Source: Formosa sp030427735 (GTDB lineage: Bacteria; Bacteroidota; Bacteroidia; Flavobacteriales; Flavobacteriaceae). From it: 64,000 nt of DNA. Positions 9,340 through 18,154 of this stretch are shown piece after piece. Below the pieces are notes generated by a model, which was given only the letters and a program-made list of their open reading frames with translations, was not told the DNA's origin and made no database searches. The position numbers and the translations under genes are program-made. The stretch lies in contig NZ_CP195158.1 in assembly GCF_051200825.1 (NCBI RefSeq), forward strand, positions 620,001-684,000. Reading direction: 5' to 3'. Each line of letters opens with the position of its first letter. Within the stretch, counting starts at the first letter, position 1.

Positions 9340-11748
9340 ATGATTCGGATTTTATCAGTTTTTTTCATGCTGTGTTTTTCAATGGTTAAAGCACAAAACA
9401 GCAATGGTAGTATAGAAGGAATAGTTAAAAATGTTAATAATGAACCTTTATTTGGTATTACAATTATTTTAGAAAATACGAACAAAGGTGCCGCAAGTAG
9501 TTTTGATGGAGGGTATATAATTAATGAAGTTATTCCTGGTAATTATGTTTTAAAAATTTCTGGGATAGGTTATAAGTCACAAGCAATTGAAATTTCGGTA
9601 ACGGCAAATATTACGATTACTAAAAATATTATTTTATTAGAAGATACTTCGCAATTAAACCAAGTTGTAGTTAACGGAAAATCTAAGGCTTTAAAAATAG
9701 AGGAAAAAGGATTTAGTGTTGATGTTATAGAAACTCAACAAATAAAATCGCAAAATTTAGATATAAATAAGGTTTTAGATCGCGCTCCAGGAGTTCGTGT
9801 AAGGCGTACAGGAGGTATAGGTTCAGATTACGATTATTCATTAAATGGTATGTCTGGCAATGCTATTCGCTTTTTTATAGATGGCGTTCCTATGGATTAT
9901 TATGGTTCGTCTTATTCCATAAACAATATACCCATTGCACTTATAGAACGTATTGATGTTTATAAAGGTGTGGTTCCTGTAGATTTGGGGTCTGATGCTT
10001 TAGGTGGTGCTATTAATTTGGTTACTAATCAAGACGTGTCCAACTTTGCAGCAGCGTCGTATTCATTCGGGTCTTTTAATACTCATCAAGCTGCATTACA
10101 TGGCCAATGGCGAACCAATTCTGGATTCACAACCAAATTGTCTGCATTTTATACTTATTCAGATAATAATTATAAAGTCTGGGGAGAAGGGGTGTTTTAC
10201 GGCGACGAAAATACCGGGCGAACTATTTATTTTACTAAAGACAATCCAGCTGAACGCTTTAACGACGATTTTAAAACGGCTACCGCCAAGTTCGATATTG
10301 GATTTACCCAAAAAACATGGGCCGATCAGTTTTTTATTACCATGTTAGCTTCAGATCAAAAACAAGGGGTGCAAACTGGGCAAACTATGGGGCATGTTTA
10401 TGGCGAAATGCGTAATAACGAACAGGTACTTATGCCTAGTGTTACCTATCAGAAAAAAGATTTAATAACAGAAGGTTTAGATGTAAATGTCTTTGCAGGA
10501 TATTCTTATATGGAAGGTACAACTATAGATACAACAACTAATCGTTACGATTGGAGAGGGAAAGTAATAGGTTACAATCCTTCTGGTGGCGAAAGGGGGC
10601 GTGGCGGTAGCAAAGCGCTCTATACTTTAACGGACAATGCTTTAATAACTAGAGCAAATATTGGTTATCAATTATCAACTAATTTTAAGTTGGGTTTTAA
10701 TTATTTGTATTCTAGTACCAAGCGTACCGGAGAAGATCCTTTTGCAGCCGACTATGAAATTCCGTTTTTAGAGCCTCAAAAAGTAGCATCTCAATTTGCG
10801 GGTATTTGGTTAGAAACTAAACAATTTGACGAACGACTTCACGCAAATGTGTTTTTAAAGCATTACGGTTTCGATTCATCAATAAACGAATTGGTTTACA
10901 ACACCGAATACGAAACTATAGTGCACGAAAATACTGTAGGTAATTGGGGTGGAGGTATTGCTGCTTCGTATTTGTTAAACTCTCAATTTTTAATAAAAAC
11001 ATCAATAGAACAAGCAACTAGGTTGCCTAGTGCAACAGAAGCTTTAGGCGATGGTGTTACCATTACGAGTAATCCTAATATAAAGCCTGAAGAGAGTTTT
11101 AATGCTAATTTAGGTGTGGTTTTAGGGCGTTATCGTCTGGGCGAACAGCATGGGGTAAAAGTAGGTTTAAATACATTTTATAGAGATGTATCGGATATTT
11201 TACAACTTGATATTCAAGGCGGACAAGAAATTGGATCTTTTCAGAATATAAGAAAGATTACTGGTGCAGGAGTCGAGTTAGATGTAGTTTACGATTTCTT
11301 TCAGCACTTTAAATTAAACTTAAATGGAACTTATCAAGATTTAAGAAACAATCAAAAAACCGATGAATATGGCCGAGATAACATTCTTTATGGTGATCGC
11401 CTAAGAAACACCCCTTATTTTATGATGAATGCCAGTTTAGATTATAAGACAGAAGACTTTATTCAAAAAAACAGTAAGTTTTTTGCATATGTAAGCTCGG
11501 GTTACGTTCATGAATTTTACTTAAGATGGCCTAGTTTGGGAGATTCTTCTACAAAAAGTATAGTGCCTACGCAATTAACTTTCGATACGGGTATTGGATA
11601 TACTTTTCCGTCAGAGAAGTTTGTTGTGGCGGTAGATGTTTCCAACATATTTAACGAACAGGTTTACGACAATTTTTTATTACAAAAACCAGGAAGGGCA
11701 ATTTTCCTGAAAATTAATTATCAAATAACTCAAAAATCAATTTTTTAA
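9340..11748 (+). CDS. TonB-dependent outer-membrane receptor (siderophore/iron type)
   Basis: An 802-aa outer-membrane receptor. It has a signal peptide (MIRILSVFFMLCFSMVKAQ), a carboxypeptidase-regulatory-like domain at about 23-110 (GSIEGIVKNVNNEPLFGI), a plug domain at about 120-235 (SLNGMSGNAIRFFIDGVPM, DLGSDALGGAINLVT) and a beta-barrel to the end. It heads an operon with a DUF4374 lipoprotein 3 bp downstream, two small membrane proteins and a PepSY reductase. That neighbourhood points to a ferric-siderophore substrate. There is no SusD partner, so it is not a glycan system. Confidence 0.92.
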   Translation: MIRILSVFFMLCFSMVKAQNSNGSIEGIVKNVNNEPLFGITIILENTNKGAASSFDGGYIINEVIPGNYVLKISGIGYKSQAIEISVTANITITKNIILLEDTSQLNQVVVNGKSKALKIEEKGFSVDVIETQQIKSQNLDINKVLDRAPGVRVRRTGGIGSDYDYSLNGMSGNAIRFFIDGVPMDYYGSSYSINNIPIALIERIDVYKGVVPVDLGSDALGGAINLVTNQDVSNFAAASYSFGSFNTHQAALHGQWRTNSGFTTKLSAFYTYSDNNYKVWGEGVFYGDENTGRTIYFTKDNPAERFNDDFKTATAKFDIGFTQKTWADQFFITMLASDQKQGVQTGQTMGHVYGEMRNNEQVLMPSVTYQKKDLITEGLDVNVFAGYSYMEGTTIDTTTNRYDWRGKVIGYNPSGGERGRGGSKALYTLTDNALITRANIGYQLSTNFKLGFNYLYSSTKRTGEDPFAADYEIPFLEPQKVASQFAGIWLETKQFDERLHANVFLKHYGFDSSINELVYNTEYETIVHENTVGNWGGGIAASYLLNSQFLIKTSIEQATRLPSATEALGDGVTITSNPNIKPEESFNANLGVVLGRYRLGEQHGVKVGLNTFYRDVSDILQLDIQGGQEIGSFQNIRKITGAGVELDVVYDFFQHFKLNLNGTYQDLRNNQKTDEYGRDNILYGDRLRNTPYFMMNASLDYKTEDFIQKNSKFFAYVSSGYVHEFYLRWPSLGDSSTKSIVPTQLTFDTGIGYTFPSEKFVVAVDVSNIFNEQVYDNFLLQKPGRAIFLKINYQITQKSIF

Positions 11749-11751
11749 ACT

Positions 11752-12966
11752 ATGAAAACAAGAAATCAATTTAAATTATTAGCTATAGGTGCGATGTTGC
11801 TTTCGGGCTTAAGTTTCGTGTCTTGTTCTAGCGACGACGATAACAATAATTCGACACCAGATCCAGAATATGCCAAATATACAGTAAGTGCAGGTATTGA
11901 TGGCGAAGGGTATTACACCATTACAGACGATTTAATGTCGGGAAATATTTCTATTGTAGGAAATGGCTCTGAAGGCTGGGCTAACTTATCGGTTACAGTA
12001 GATGGTTATTTGTATATTCTGAATAATACTGAAGGTTTAACAGAGAAGTACGAGTTAACCCCAAGCGGTCCTGTATTTATTGCTTCTATAGATAACGGTG
12101 TTTTAACAGCTGGAGCGTTTTTTAGGTATATACAGGTTGTAAACGATAGCGAAATATTGTTATTAAATAATCCTGGTGATAGTGGTGTGCCTTATGCTAT
12201 TATAGATTTAGAGAGTTTTGGAGCAACAAGTTACGGATATATTACAATGCCTGTAATAGATGGTGTAGAAAATGTATGGTCTAATGCCGTAGTACAGGGT
12301 AGTAATATTTACTTCGGATCGTTATATAGTGATCCAGATTGGACTCAGGCTATCGAATCATTAGTGACAGTAAGGTTAGACTATCCATCTATGACGAATC
12401 CTGAAATTTTACAATCTAATGCATCTGCAGGATCTACAGCTGGTTATCGTACCAATGGATCGTTTGTAACTGAAAACGGCGATATCTACCAGTATAACAT
12501 GACTAGCGAGTTGTGGAATGGAGGAGTAACAGATAAACCTTCGGTATTTGTTAGAATTAAGAATGGAAACTACGATGATTATGTATTTGACATTTCTGCC
12601 GAATTTAACGAATCAATTTCTATCTGGAATGCTTGGTATGCAGGAAATGGTATTGCTTATGCTAATATTGTACGTAATTCAGATGTGCCAACTTGGGGCG
12701 ATTTGTTACAAAACACAGGTACGATAGTAGAAATAAACTTGAACAATAGAACTGTAACAGAATTAAACTTGCCTAAAGCTTCGTTTAGAGATATCTTTTC
12801 TTTGGATTGTGTAGAAGATGGTAAATTTTATATTCCTGTAAGTGTAACAGGTGGAGAAGCTCATATTTACGAAGTTAACATTGGCGGTGGCGCTAATGGG
12901 TTTACTCAAGGTGCGAAATTAGACGGTAGTAACGTTTATGTAAATGCCTTGTTTAAAAATTTCTAA
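11752..12966 (+). CDS. DUF4374 lipoprotein
   Basis: A 404-aa lipoprotein with a type II signal (LLSGLSFVSCSSDDDNNN, lipobox Cys at about residue 26) followed by an acidic linker. The rest resembles the DUF4374 family, a YncE-like beta-propeller found beside iron-related TonB receptors in Bacteroidota. It begins 3 bp after the receptor stop. It probably sits at the outer membrane and assists the receptor. The mechanism is not established. Confidence 0.83.
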   Translation: MKTRNQFKLLAIGAMLLSGLSFVSCSSDDDNNNSTPDPEYAKYTVSAGIDGEGYYTITDDLMSGNISIVGNGSEGWANLSVTVDGYLYILNNTEGLTEKYELTPSGPVFIASIDNGVLTAGAFFRYIQVVNDSEILLLNNPGDSGVPYAIIDLESFGATSYGYITMPVIDGVENVWSNAVVQGSNIYFGSLYSDPDWTQAIESLVTVRLDYPSMTNPEILQSNASAGSTAGYRTNGSFVTENGDIYQYNMTSELWNGGVTDKPSVFVRIKNGNYDDYVFDISAEFNESISIWNAWYAGNGIAYANIVRNSDVPTWGDLLQNTGTIVEINLNNRTVTELNLPKASFRDIFSLDCVEDGKFYIPVSVTGGEAHIYEVNIGGGANGFTQGAKLDGSNVYVNALFKNF

Positions 12967-12977
12967 TCGATAATTTT

Positions 12978-13313
12978 ATGTATAGCTTAGCATTTTGTTT
13001 GTCATTTCTATCGGTGTATTGCCTGTATGCCATTTCAGATCGGGTAGAGATAGAAAAAACAGGCGTTATGCTTTTATTACAGAAAAATAAAATGTTGAGC
13101 CTGCTTTTGTCTGGCTCAGCATTTTTATTTAGTACCTTCATTTTTGTTGCTAAAGTAAGTTTAGGGGTTGGTGTTTTTACTAGCTTATCTTTATGGATGG
13201 TGTTAGCTTGTTTAGTGGTTATTTGTATGCCTTTCAAAATTATTAAATGGATGCATATTGTGTTAACCGTTGTGGTAAGTTTTAGTACCGAATTAATAAT
13301 GACTTACTTTTAA
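12978..13313 (+). CDS. small membrane protein of the iron-uptake operon (DUF3325-like)
   Basis: A 111-aa protein with four hydrophobic segments (1-18, 40-60, 68-85, 90-110). Its position between the siderophore receptor and the PepSY protein mirrors proteobacterial operons where DUF3649 and DUF3325 membrane proteins accompany a PepSY reductase. Assignment to DUF3325 is by length, topology and context only. It starts 11 bp after the lipoprotein and is 2 bp from the next gene. Confidence 0.65.
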   Translation: MYSLAFCLSFLSVYCLYAISDRVEIEKTGVMLLLQKNKMLSLLLSGSAFLFSTFIFVAKVSLGVGVFTSLSLWMVLACLVVICMPFKIIKWMHIVLTVVVSFSTELIMTYF

Positions 13314-13315
13314 TT

Positions 13316-13597
13316 ATGCCGGCAAACAAAAAATATTTATCACAATCTTCTTGGTTCAAATTCGGTAAACTCACGGCAGCTATTTTAGGGAGTTTATTGG
13401 CTTCAGTCGCTATACATGCGGCTTTAGCAACTTGGTTAGACAGATCGGTAGTGCTCGCTACTGCTGTGTATTCTGGTTTTATTGTTTGGGTTGGGTTTAT
13501 GCTCGTCACGTATTGGTTTCCTAAAGTTTGGCAGGCATGGTCTTTTTTAATAGGTATTGTAGCGTTATGTGCTATTGTTATTCTATTAGCAAAGTAA
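13316..13597 (+). CDS. small membrane protein (DUF3649-like)
   Basis: A 93-aa protein with a basic start and three hydrophobic helices (about 18-38, 47-68, 72-92). The layout GKLTAAILGSLLASVAIHAALATWL followed by a Trp-rich last helix resembles the DUF3649 family, iron-regulated inner-membrane proteins next to PepSY reductases. It lies between the DUF3325-like gene (2 bp away) and the PepSY gene (15 bp away). Confidence 0.7.
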   Translation: MPANKKYLSQSSWFKFGKLTAAILGSLLASVAIHAALATWLDRSVVLATAVYSGFIVWVGFMLVTYWFPKVWQAWSFLIGIVALCAIVILLAK

Positions 13598-13612
13598 CAA
13601 GTTTTAAATGCT

Positions 13613-15190
13613 ATGAGTAATAGAGATTATAATGTGTTTTTTAATACACACACAGTAAGCGGAATTGTTATAAGCATAGGGCTTTATGTGATTTTCTTTG
13701 CAGGGGCTTTTACCTTGTTTATGCATAATATAGACCGCTGGGAAGCTAATGAAAAACCTCATGGTCTTACCTTAATAGATTACGATAAAGTGATTGCTAA
13801 GGTTAAAGCAGTTGGCTACGATATGCATGGGCGAAACCTGAGTATTTACGAGCATGATGGCGGCATTAATGTTTATTCTCGGCCTTTACGGGATACTACG
13901 TTGGTAAAAAGTAAGTTGGGTATTCTTGATCCTTTGGAAGCTAGTGGGCGTATCGATCTACATCTTAACGATAAAACGTATGAGGCATCTGCCCATAAAG
14001 TAATTTCTCAAAAGACTTTAGGCACCTTTCTTTACGATCTTCATTTTTTCGATCAAATTCCTACAGTTGGTTTTTATTTGGCAGGGCTTGTTGCTGTGTT
14101 TTTTTTGTTTGCCACTATTACAGGTGTGATTGTGCATTGGAAAAAAATTGTGTCGAACTTTTTTACGTTTCGTTTAAAATCTACTGTTAAACTCCTCTGG
14201 ACAGATGCACACACTGCTCTAGGAATTATAGGTTTGCCTTTTCAACTTATGTACGCTATTACAGGGGCTATTTTTTGTTTGTTAGTTGTAATTTCGGTTC
14301 CTATAGATACGATACTTCCCGAAGAAAATACAGAAGAGGTTTCTTCAGAAATTAAGTCCGATTATAATCACGAGGAATTATCTATTAATGATGAGGTTGA
14401 TTTAATATTATCTGATTTTTCTAATAAAAACATCGAAAGTGTTTACGCTTCAATTAAAAATTATCACGATAAAAATGCCGAGCTGGAAATTTATGTAGGT
14501 ACAGAAGGGATTGAAAGTGTTTATAATTATAATAAAATGATTTATCGTATTTCCGATCATGAATTATTAGAGTACAAGTCGGCTTCAGAAGCACCTCTAT
14601 ACACCGAAGCCTCGTGGGATTTTATTCATATTATTCATTTTGGAGATTATGGCGGTATTTTGTTAAAAGTACTGTATTTTATACTGGCATTGCTTACCTG
14701 CGTGGTTATTATTTCGGGAGTGATGATTTGGCTGGTAGCACGCGATAAAAAGAGTTATTCGCATAAAGCGAAATTCAATAAAAATGTTGGTGCAATTTAT
14801 CTTGGTTCCTGTTTAGGCCTATATCCTGCTATTGCCTTTATGTTTCTATTAACAAAAACGTTTCCTTTAGGAATGGCACAGCGTTTTGTTTGGATCAGTT
14901 GGTTGTTTCTGGCTTTTTGGGTAGGATATACGGTATATTCATTTGTTATAAAGAGCAACTTTAAAATCAATAGAAATGCTTTGGTTTTAGCTGGATTTAT
15001 GGGAGTATTGATTCCCGTTTTTAATGGAATTCATTCTGGGTTATGGTTTTGGAAATCGTTTAAACTCGGGTATACGGATTCCTTTTTTGTGGATATTACT
15101 TGGTTGTTCTGCGGACTAGTTTCCTTATGGGTGGGTTTAAAAATACAACCACAAAAACAAAAGAGGGATTTGAAACTTCAGATGAAATAA
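13613..15190 (+). CDS. PepSY-associated transmembrane protein (siderophore ferric reductase type)
   Basis: A 525-aa inner-membrane protein of the PepSY_TM/FsrB-like family, proposed to reduce ferric siderophores using haem-bearing helices. There is an N-terminal helix (SGIVISIGLYVIFFAGAF), PepSY-like soluble domains at about 45-150 and 255-340, and membrane helices around 155-180, 200-230, 345-375 and 390-505. Candidate haem-ligand histidines sit at helix ends (TGVIVHWKK, DAHTALGI, FIHIIHFGDYGG). It is the last gene of the receptor operon; a bidirectional terminator follows at once. Confidence 0.85.
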   Translation: MSNRDYNVFFNTHTVSGIVISIGLYVIFFAGAFTLFMHNIDRWEANEKPHGLTLIDYDKVIAKVKAVGYDMHGRNLSIYEHDGGINVYSRPLRDTTLVKSKLGILDPLEASGRIDLHLNDKTYEASAHKVISQKTLGTFLYDLHFFDQIPTVGFYLAGLVAVFFLFATITGVIVHWKKIVSNFFTFRLKSTVKLLWTDAHTALGIIGLPFQLMYAITGAIFCLLVVISVPIDTILPEENTEEVSSEIKSDYNHEELSINDEVDLILSDFSNKNIESVYASIKNYHDKNAELEIYVGTEGIESVYNYNKMIYRISDHELLEYKSASEAPLYTEASWDFIHIIHFGDYGGILLKVLYFILALLTCVVIISGVMIWLVARDKKSYSHKAKFNKNVGAIYLGSCLGLYPAIAFMFLLTKTFPLGMAQRFVWISWLFLAFWVGYTVYSFVIKSNFKINRNALVLAGFMGVLIPVFNGIHSGLWFWKSFKLGYTDSFFVDITWLFCGLVSLWVGLKIQPQKQKRDLKLQMK

Positions 15191-15192
15191 AA

Positions 15193-15222
15193 AACGCCTC
15201 CTAAAATTATTAGGAAGCGTTT
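15193..15222. terminator. bidirectional intrinsic terminator between the PepSY gene and groEL
   Basis: The inverted repeat AACGCCTCCTAA / TTAGGAAGCGTT has a 5-nt loop, with A residues before and T residues after the stem. It can serve both converging transcripts. Confidence 0.8.
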
Positions 15223-15274
15223 CATATTTAATTTCACTCAAATTTAAAAAAACTTGAGAGATGTAATTCTTGGT

Positions 15275-16906
15275 TTACATCATTCCAGGCATTCCACCGC
15301 CACCCATTGGAGGCATAGCAGGAGCATCTTCTTTAATGTCGATTAATGCACATTCTGTAGTTAAGATCATTCCAGATACAGATGCCGCATTTTCTAAAGC
15401 AATACGTGTTACTTTTTTAGGGTCTATAATACCTGCAGTAAGCATATCTACATAAGCTTCAGTTTTTGCATCGTAACCAAAGTTGTCTTTTCCTTCTAAT
15501 ACTTTTGAAACAACCACGCTACCTTCTCCGCCAGCGTTTTCAACAATAGTTCTTAAAGGAGACTCGATAGCACGAGCTACGATTTGAATTCCTGTAGCTT
15601 CATCGGCGTTGTCTGCGCTAATGGTTTCAAGTACAGCTTTAGCTCTTACTAAGGCTACACCACCACCAGCAACAATACCTTCTTCTACAGCTGCTCTTGT
15701 GGCATGTAAGGCATCATCTACGCGATCTTTTTTCTCTTTCATTTCAACTTCGCTAGCAGCACCAACGTAAAGTACAGCAACACCACCAGCTAGTTTAGCT
15801 AAACGCTCTTGAAGCTTTTCTTTGTCGTAATCGCTAGTTGTAGATTCGATTTGAGATTTAATTTGGTTAACACGATTCTTAATCATGTCTTTATCTCCAG
15901 AACCATTTACTACTGTAGTATTATCTTTGTCGATAGATACGCGCTCGGCAGTACCTAACATGTCTACAGTAGCGTTTTCTAAAGTAAATCCTCTTTCTTC
16001 AGAAATAACTGTTCCGCCAGTTAAAATAGCGATGTCTTCTAACATAGCTTTACGACGGTCTCCAAAACCAGGGGCTTTAACCGCAGCTATTTTTAACGAA
16101 CCACGTAATTTGTTAACTACTAAAGTTGCAAGCGCTTCACCATCTACATCTTCTGCTATAATTAATAATGGTTTTCCAGATTGTGCTACTGGTTCTAAAA
16201 CAGGAAGTAAATCCTTCATTGTAGATACTTTTTTATCGTACAATAAAATGTAAGGATTTTCTAAATCTGTAATCATTTTTTCGCTGTCGGTTACAAAGTA
16301 AGGCGATAAATAACCTCTGTCGAATTGCATACCTTCAACAACATCTACATAAGTGTCTGTTCCTTTAGCTTCTTCAACAGTTATTACACCTTCTTTACCA
16401 ACTTTACCAAACGCCATGGCAATTAAATCGCCAATAACATCGTCGTTGTTAGCAGAAATTGCTGCAACTTGCTTTATTTTTTCTGAAGAATCTCCAACTT
16501 CTTTGGTTTGTTTGGCTAGATCTTCAACAATAGCTTCAACAGCTTTGTCGATACCGCGTTTTAAATCCATTGGATTTGCGCCAGCAGCAACGTTTTTTAA
16601 GCCTTCTTTAACGATAGCTTGAGCTAAAACAGTAGCGGTAGTTGTACCGTCTCCAGCAAGATCGTTGGTTTTAGAGGCTACTTCTTTAACCATTTGCGCG
16701 CCCATGTTTTCTAGAGCGTCTTCTAATTCGATTTCTTTAGCAACCGAAACACCGTCTTTAGTTACATTTGGAGCTCCGAAAGAACGTCCTATAATTACGT
16801 TTCTACCTTTTGGCCCTAATGTTACTTTTACTGCGTTTGCTAAAGCGTCTACACCGCGTTTTAATCCGTCGCGAGCTTCAATATCAAATTTTATGTCTTT
16901 TGCCAT
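15275..16906 (-). CDS. groEL: chaperonin GroEL (Hsp60)
   Basis: The 543-aa 60-kDa chaperonin subunit, which folds cytosolic proteins in an ATP-driven double ring with GroES. Full length is present, from MAKDIKFDIEARDGLKRGVD through the nucleotide loop (TLGPKGRNVII, DGVSVAKEIEL, AGDGTTTATVL) to the Gly/Met-rich tail GGGGMPGMM. Its partner groES lies upstream on the same strand, but a degraded four-helix-bundle gene of about 350 bp separates them, unlike the usual tight groESL operon. Confidence 0.99.
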   Translation of the reverse strand: MAKDIKFDIEARDGLKRGVDALANAVKVTLGPKGRNVIIGRSFGAPNVTKDGVSVAKEIELEDALENMGAQMVKEVASKTNDLAGDGTTTATVLAQAIVKEGLKNVAAGANPMDLKRGIDKAVEAIVEDLAKQTKEVGDSSEKIKQVAAISANNDDVIGDLIAMAFGKVGKEGVITVEEAKGTDTYVDVVEGMQFDRGYLSPYFVTDSEKMITDLENPYILLYDKKVSTMKDLLPVLEPVAQSGKPLLIIAEDVDGEALATLVVNKLRGSLKIAAVKAPGFGDRRKAMLEDIAILTGGTVISEERGFTLENATVDMLGTAERVSIDKDNTTVVNGSGDKDMIKNRVNQIKSQIESTTSDYDKEKLQERLAKLAGGVAVLYVGAASEVEMKEKKDRVDDALHATRAAVEEGIVAGGGVALVRAKAVLETISADNADEATGIQIVARAIESPLRTIVENAGGEGSVVVSKVLEGKDNFGYDAKTEAYVDMLTAGIIDPKKVTRIALENAASVSGMILTTECALIDIKEDAPAMPPMGGGGMPGMM

Positions 16907-16937
16907 TTTATTTTAAAATTGCAGTAGGCAATAGGCT

Positions 16938-16971
16938 GTAAGCGTTAAGCGATAGGCTTTATGCTTTTGGC
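16938..16971. repeat. left arm of inverted repeat flanking the four-helix-bundle insertion
   Basis: The arm reads GTAAGCGTTAAGCGATAGGC followed by TTTATGCTTTTGG. The reverse complement of 17329-17371 carries the same elements (GTAAGCTTTAAGCAATAGGC, ATGCTTTTGG) in a slightly different order. The arms bracket the inserted gene between groES and groEL. Confidence 0.65.
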
Positions 16972-16977
16972 CTTTGT

Positions 16978-17331
16978 CTACTTGGTTAACTTTTGTTTTA
17001 AAGTGAATATTTTTTTCTTAATAAGGTTAATGTTTTGGTTAAGTTGAATAAAATCTTGCTCTAAGATGTAATTTAAATCTTTCGCAAGTATTAATAAATA
17101 TTCAACTTAGTTTGCTGAGCCTAAAGCAATAGCGAGGAATCGGTTGAAATCTTTGTCACTATCTCTTCCGCAGCCTTCACTAATATTTGTTGGGATGGAG
17201 GCGGAAGCTCGTCTTAATTGCGAAGTCAATCCAAATAACTCTTCTTGTGGAAAATTACTGGTTAACTTGTAAATTTCTAGAGTAAGCGAATGACTTAGTT
17301 TCCAAATGTCGTATTTTTTAAAATCCCTCAT
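16978..17331 (-). pseudogene. four-helix-bundle protein (23S rRNA intervening-sequence family), internal stop
   Basis: This frame encodes a member of the four-helix-bundle family often called S23/IVS proteins: MRDFKKYDIWKLSHSLTLEI, LTSQLRRASASIPTNISEG and NRFLAIALGSAN are characteristic. A TAA at 17107-17109 stops it at 74 residues. The same frame then continues with family-like sequence (VEYLLILAKDLNYILEQDF) to a TAG at 16978, giving 118 codons, the normal family length. It is therefore a complete gene with one nonsense codon, or a sequencing error. It sits between groES and groEL, flanked by inverted short repeats. Confidence 0.85.
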
Positions 17332-17371
17332 AAGCCTATTGCTTAAAGCTTACTGCCTAAAGCCAAAAGCA
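17329..17371. repeat. right arm of inverted repeat flanking the four-helix-bundle insertion
   Basis: Contains CATAAGCCTATTGCTTAAAG, then CTTACTGCCTAAAGCCAAAAGCAT. It is related in inverted orientation to 16938-16971. It abuts the groES stop and overlaps the start codon of the four-helix-bundle gene. Confidence 0.65.
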
Positions 17372-17650
17372 TTAAATAATTGCCATGATGTCGTCTTCGC
17401 GCATCATTAGGTAATCTTTACCTTCAAGTTTTAATTCGGAACCAGAGTATTTACCGTAAAGTACGGTGTCTCCAATTTTTACAGTAAGTGGTTCATCTTT
17501 TTTACCAGTACCAACAGCAACAACGGTACCTTTGTGTTGTTTTTCTTGTGCTGAATCTGGAATGAATAATCCAGATGCTGTTTGAGTTTCTGCAGGAAGT
17601 GGTTCTACCAGAACGCGGTCTGCAAGTGGTGTGATGTTTACTTTACTCAT
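17372..17650 (-). CDS. groES: co-chaperonin GroES
   Basis: The 92-aa lid subunit of the GroEL chaperonin. It runs from MSKVNITPLADRVLVEPLPA through the mobile loop (AETQTASGLFIPDSAQEK) to YGKYSGSELKLEGKDYLMM, ending REDDIMAII. I chose the ATG at 17650. An upstream in-frame ATG at 17695 would add 15 non-conserved residues. Confidence 0.98.
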   Translation of the reverse strand: MSKVNITPLADRVLVEPLPAETQTASGLFIPDSAQEKQHKGTVVAVGTGKKDEPLTVKIGDTVLYGKYSGSELKLEGKDYLMMREDDIMAII

Positions 17651-17698
17651 GTTATTATATTTTTTTAATAGTTTATGATTTACTGAACTGTACATTTC

Positions 17699-17730
17699 GA
17701 AAATTATGCCAAGTTAATAGGACTGACAAA
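17699..17730 (-). promoter_or_regulatory. candidate groES promoter (Bacteroidota type)
   Basis: On the minus strand a -33-like TTTG (17727-17730) is followed after 20 nt by TAATTTTC (17699-17706), close to the TAnnTTTG consensus. The -33 element lies in an imperfect dyad, CTGAAAGTTTGTCAG, which could be an operator. This rests on pattern only. Confidence 0.4.
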
Positions 17731-17741
17731 CTTTCAGAAAC

Positions 17742-17775
17742 AAAAAATGCCAACGTAAACACGTTGGCATTTTTT
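17742..17775. terminator. intrinsic terminator downstream of secG region / upstream of groES
   Basis: A perfect stem, AAAAAATGCCAACG / CGTTGGCATTTTTT, with a short loop and flanking A/T tracts. It terminates the leftward secG transcript before the groES promoter. Confidence 0.85.
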
Positions 17776-17797
17776 ATATAAGTTTAATGAGTTTTGC

Positions 17798-18154
17798 TTA
17801 TTCTGCACTGTCATCTGTAGCAGGTGTTTCTGTTGTAGTTGCCGGAGCTGCAGGCGTGTTTGGTAACGGTTGCGCTGTAGACTCGGTATCTAATGCTTTA
17901 GATTCAACACTGCCAGAACCTCTGTTTATAGCTACGTTAGATAATAAAATTAAAACAAGCATTAAGGTCGCTAATGTCCAGGTACTTTTGTCTAAGAAAT
18001 CGGTCGTTTTTTTAACACCACCAATTTGCTGAGAACCGCCGCCGCCAAAAGAAGACGATAATCCGCCACCTTTAGGGTTTTGTACCATAATAACTACAAT
18101 TAATAGAAAGGCTACGACAACGATTAGGAATAAAAATATAGTAAACGTACTCAT
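17798..18154 (-). CDS. secG: preprotein translocase subunit SecG
   Basis: A 118-aa inner-membrane subunit of the SecYEG channel. Two membrane helices (5-27 and 58-76) flank the conserved glycine-rich loop (VQNPKGGGLSSSFGGGG). The C-terminal tail is Ala/Pro/Thr-rich and acidic, a common extension in Flavobacteriia. Its start overlaps the stop of the upstream TPR gene by 1 bp. Confidence 0.95.
   Translation of the reverse strand: MSTFTIFLFLIVVVAFLLIVVIMVQNPKGGGLSSSFGGGGSQQIGGVKKTTDFLDKSTWTLATLMLVLILLSNVAINRGSGSVESKALDTESTAQPLPNTPAAPATTTETPATDDSAE

Noticed and set aside
15885..16916. Long open frames antisense to groEL
   Set aside because: They are shadows of a strongly conserved gene and show no start context or homology.
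17699..17730. sigma54 promoter before groES (TTGGCA present)
   Set aside because: The -12 GC is missing at the required spacing; a TAnnTTTG-type element fits better.
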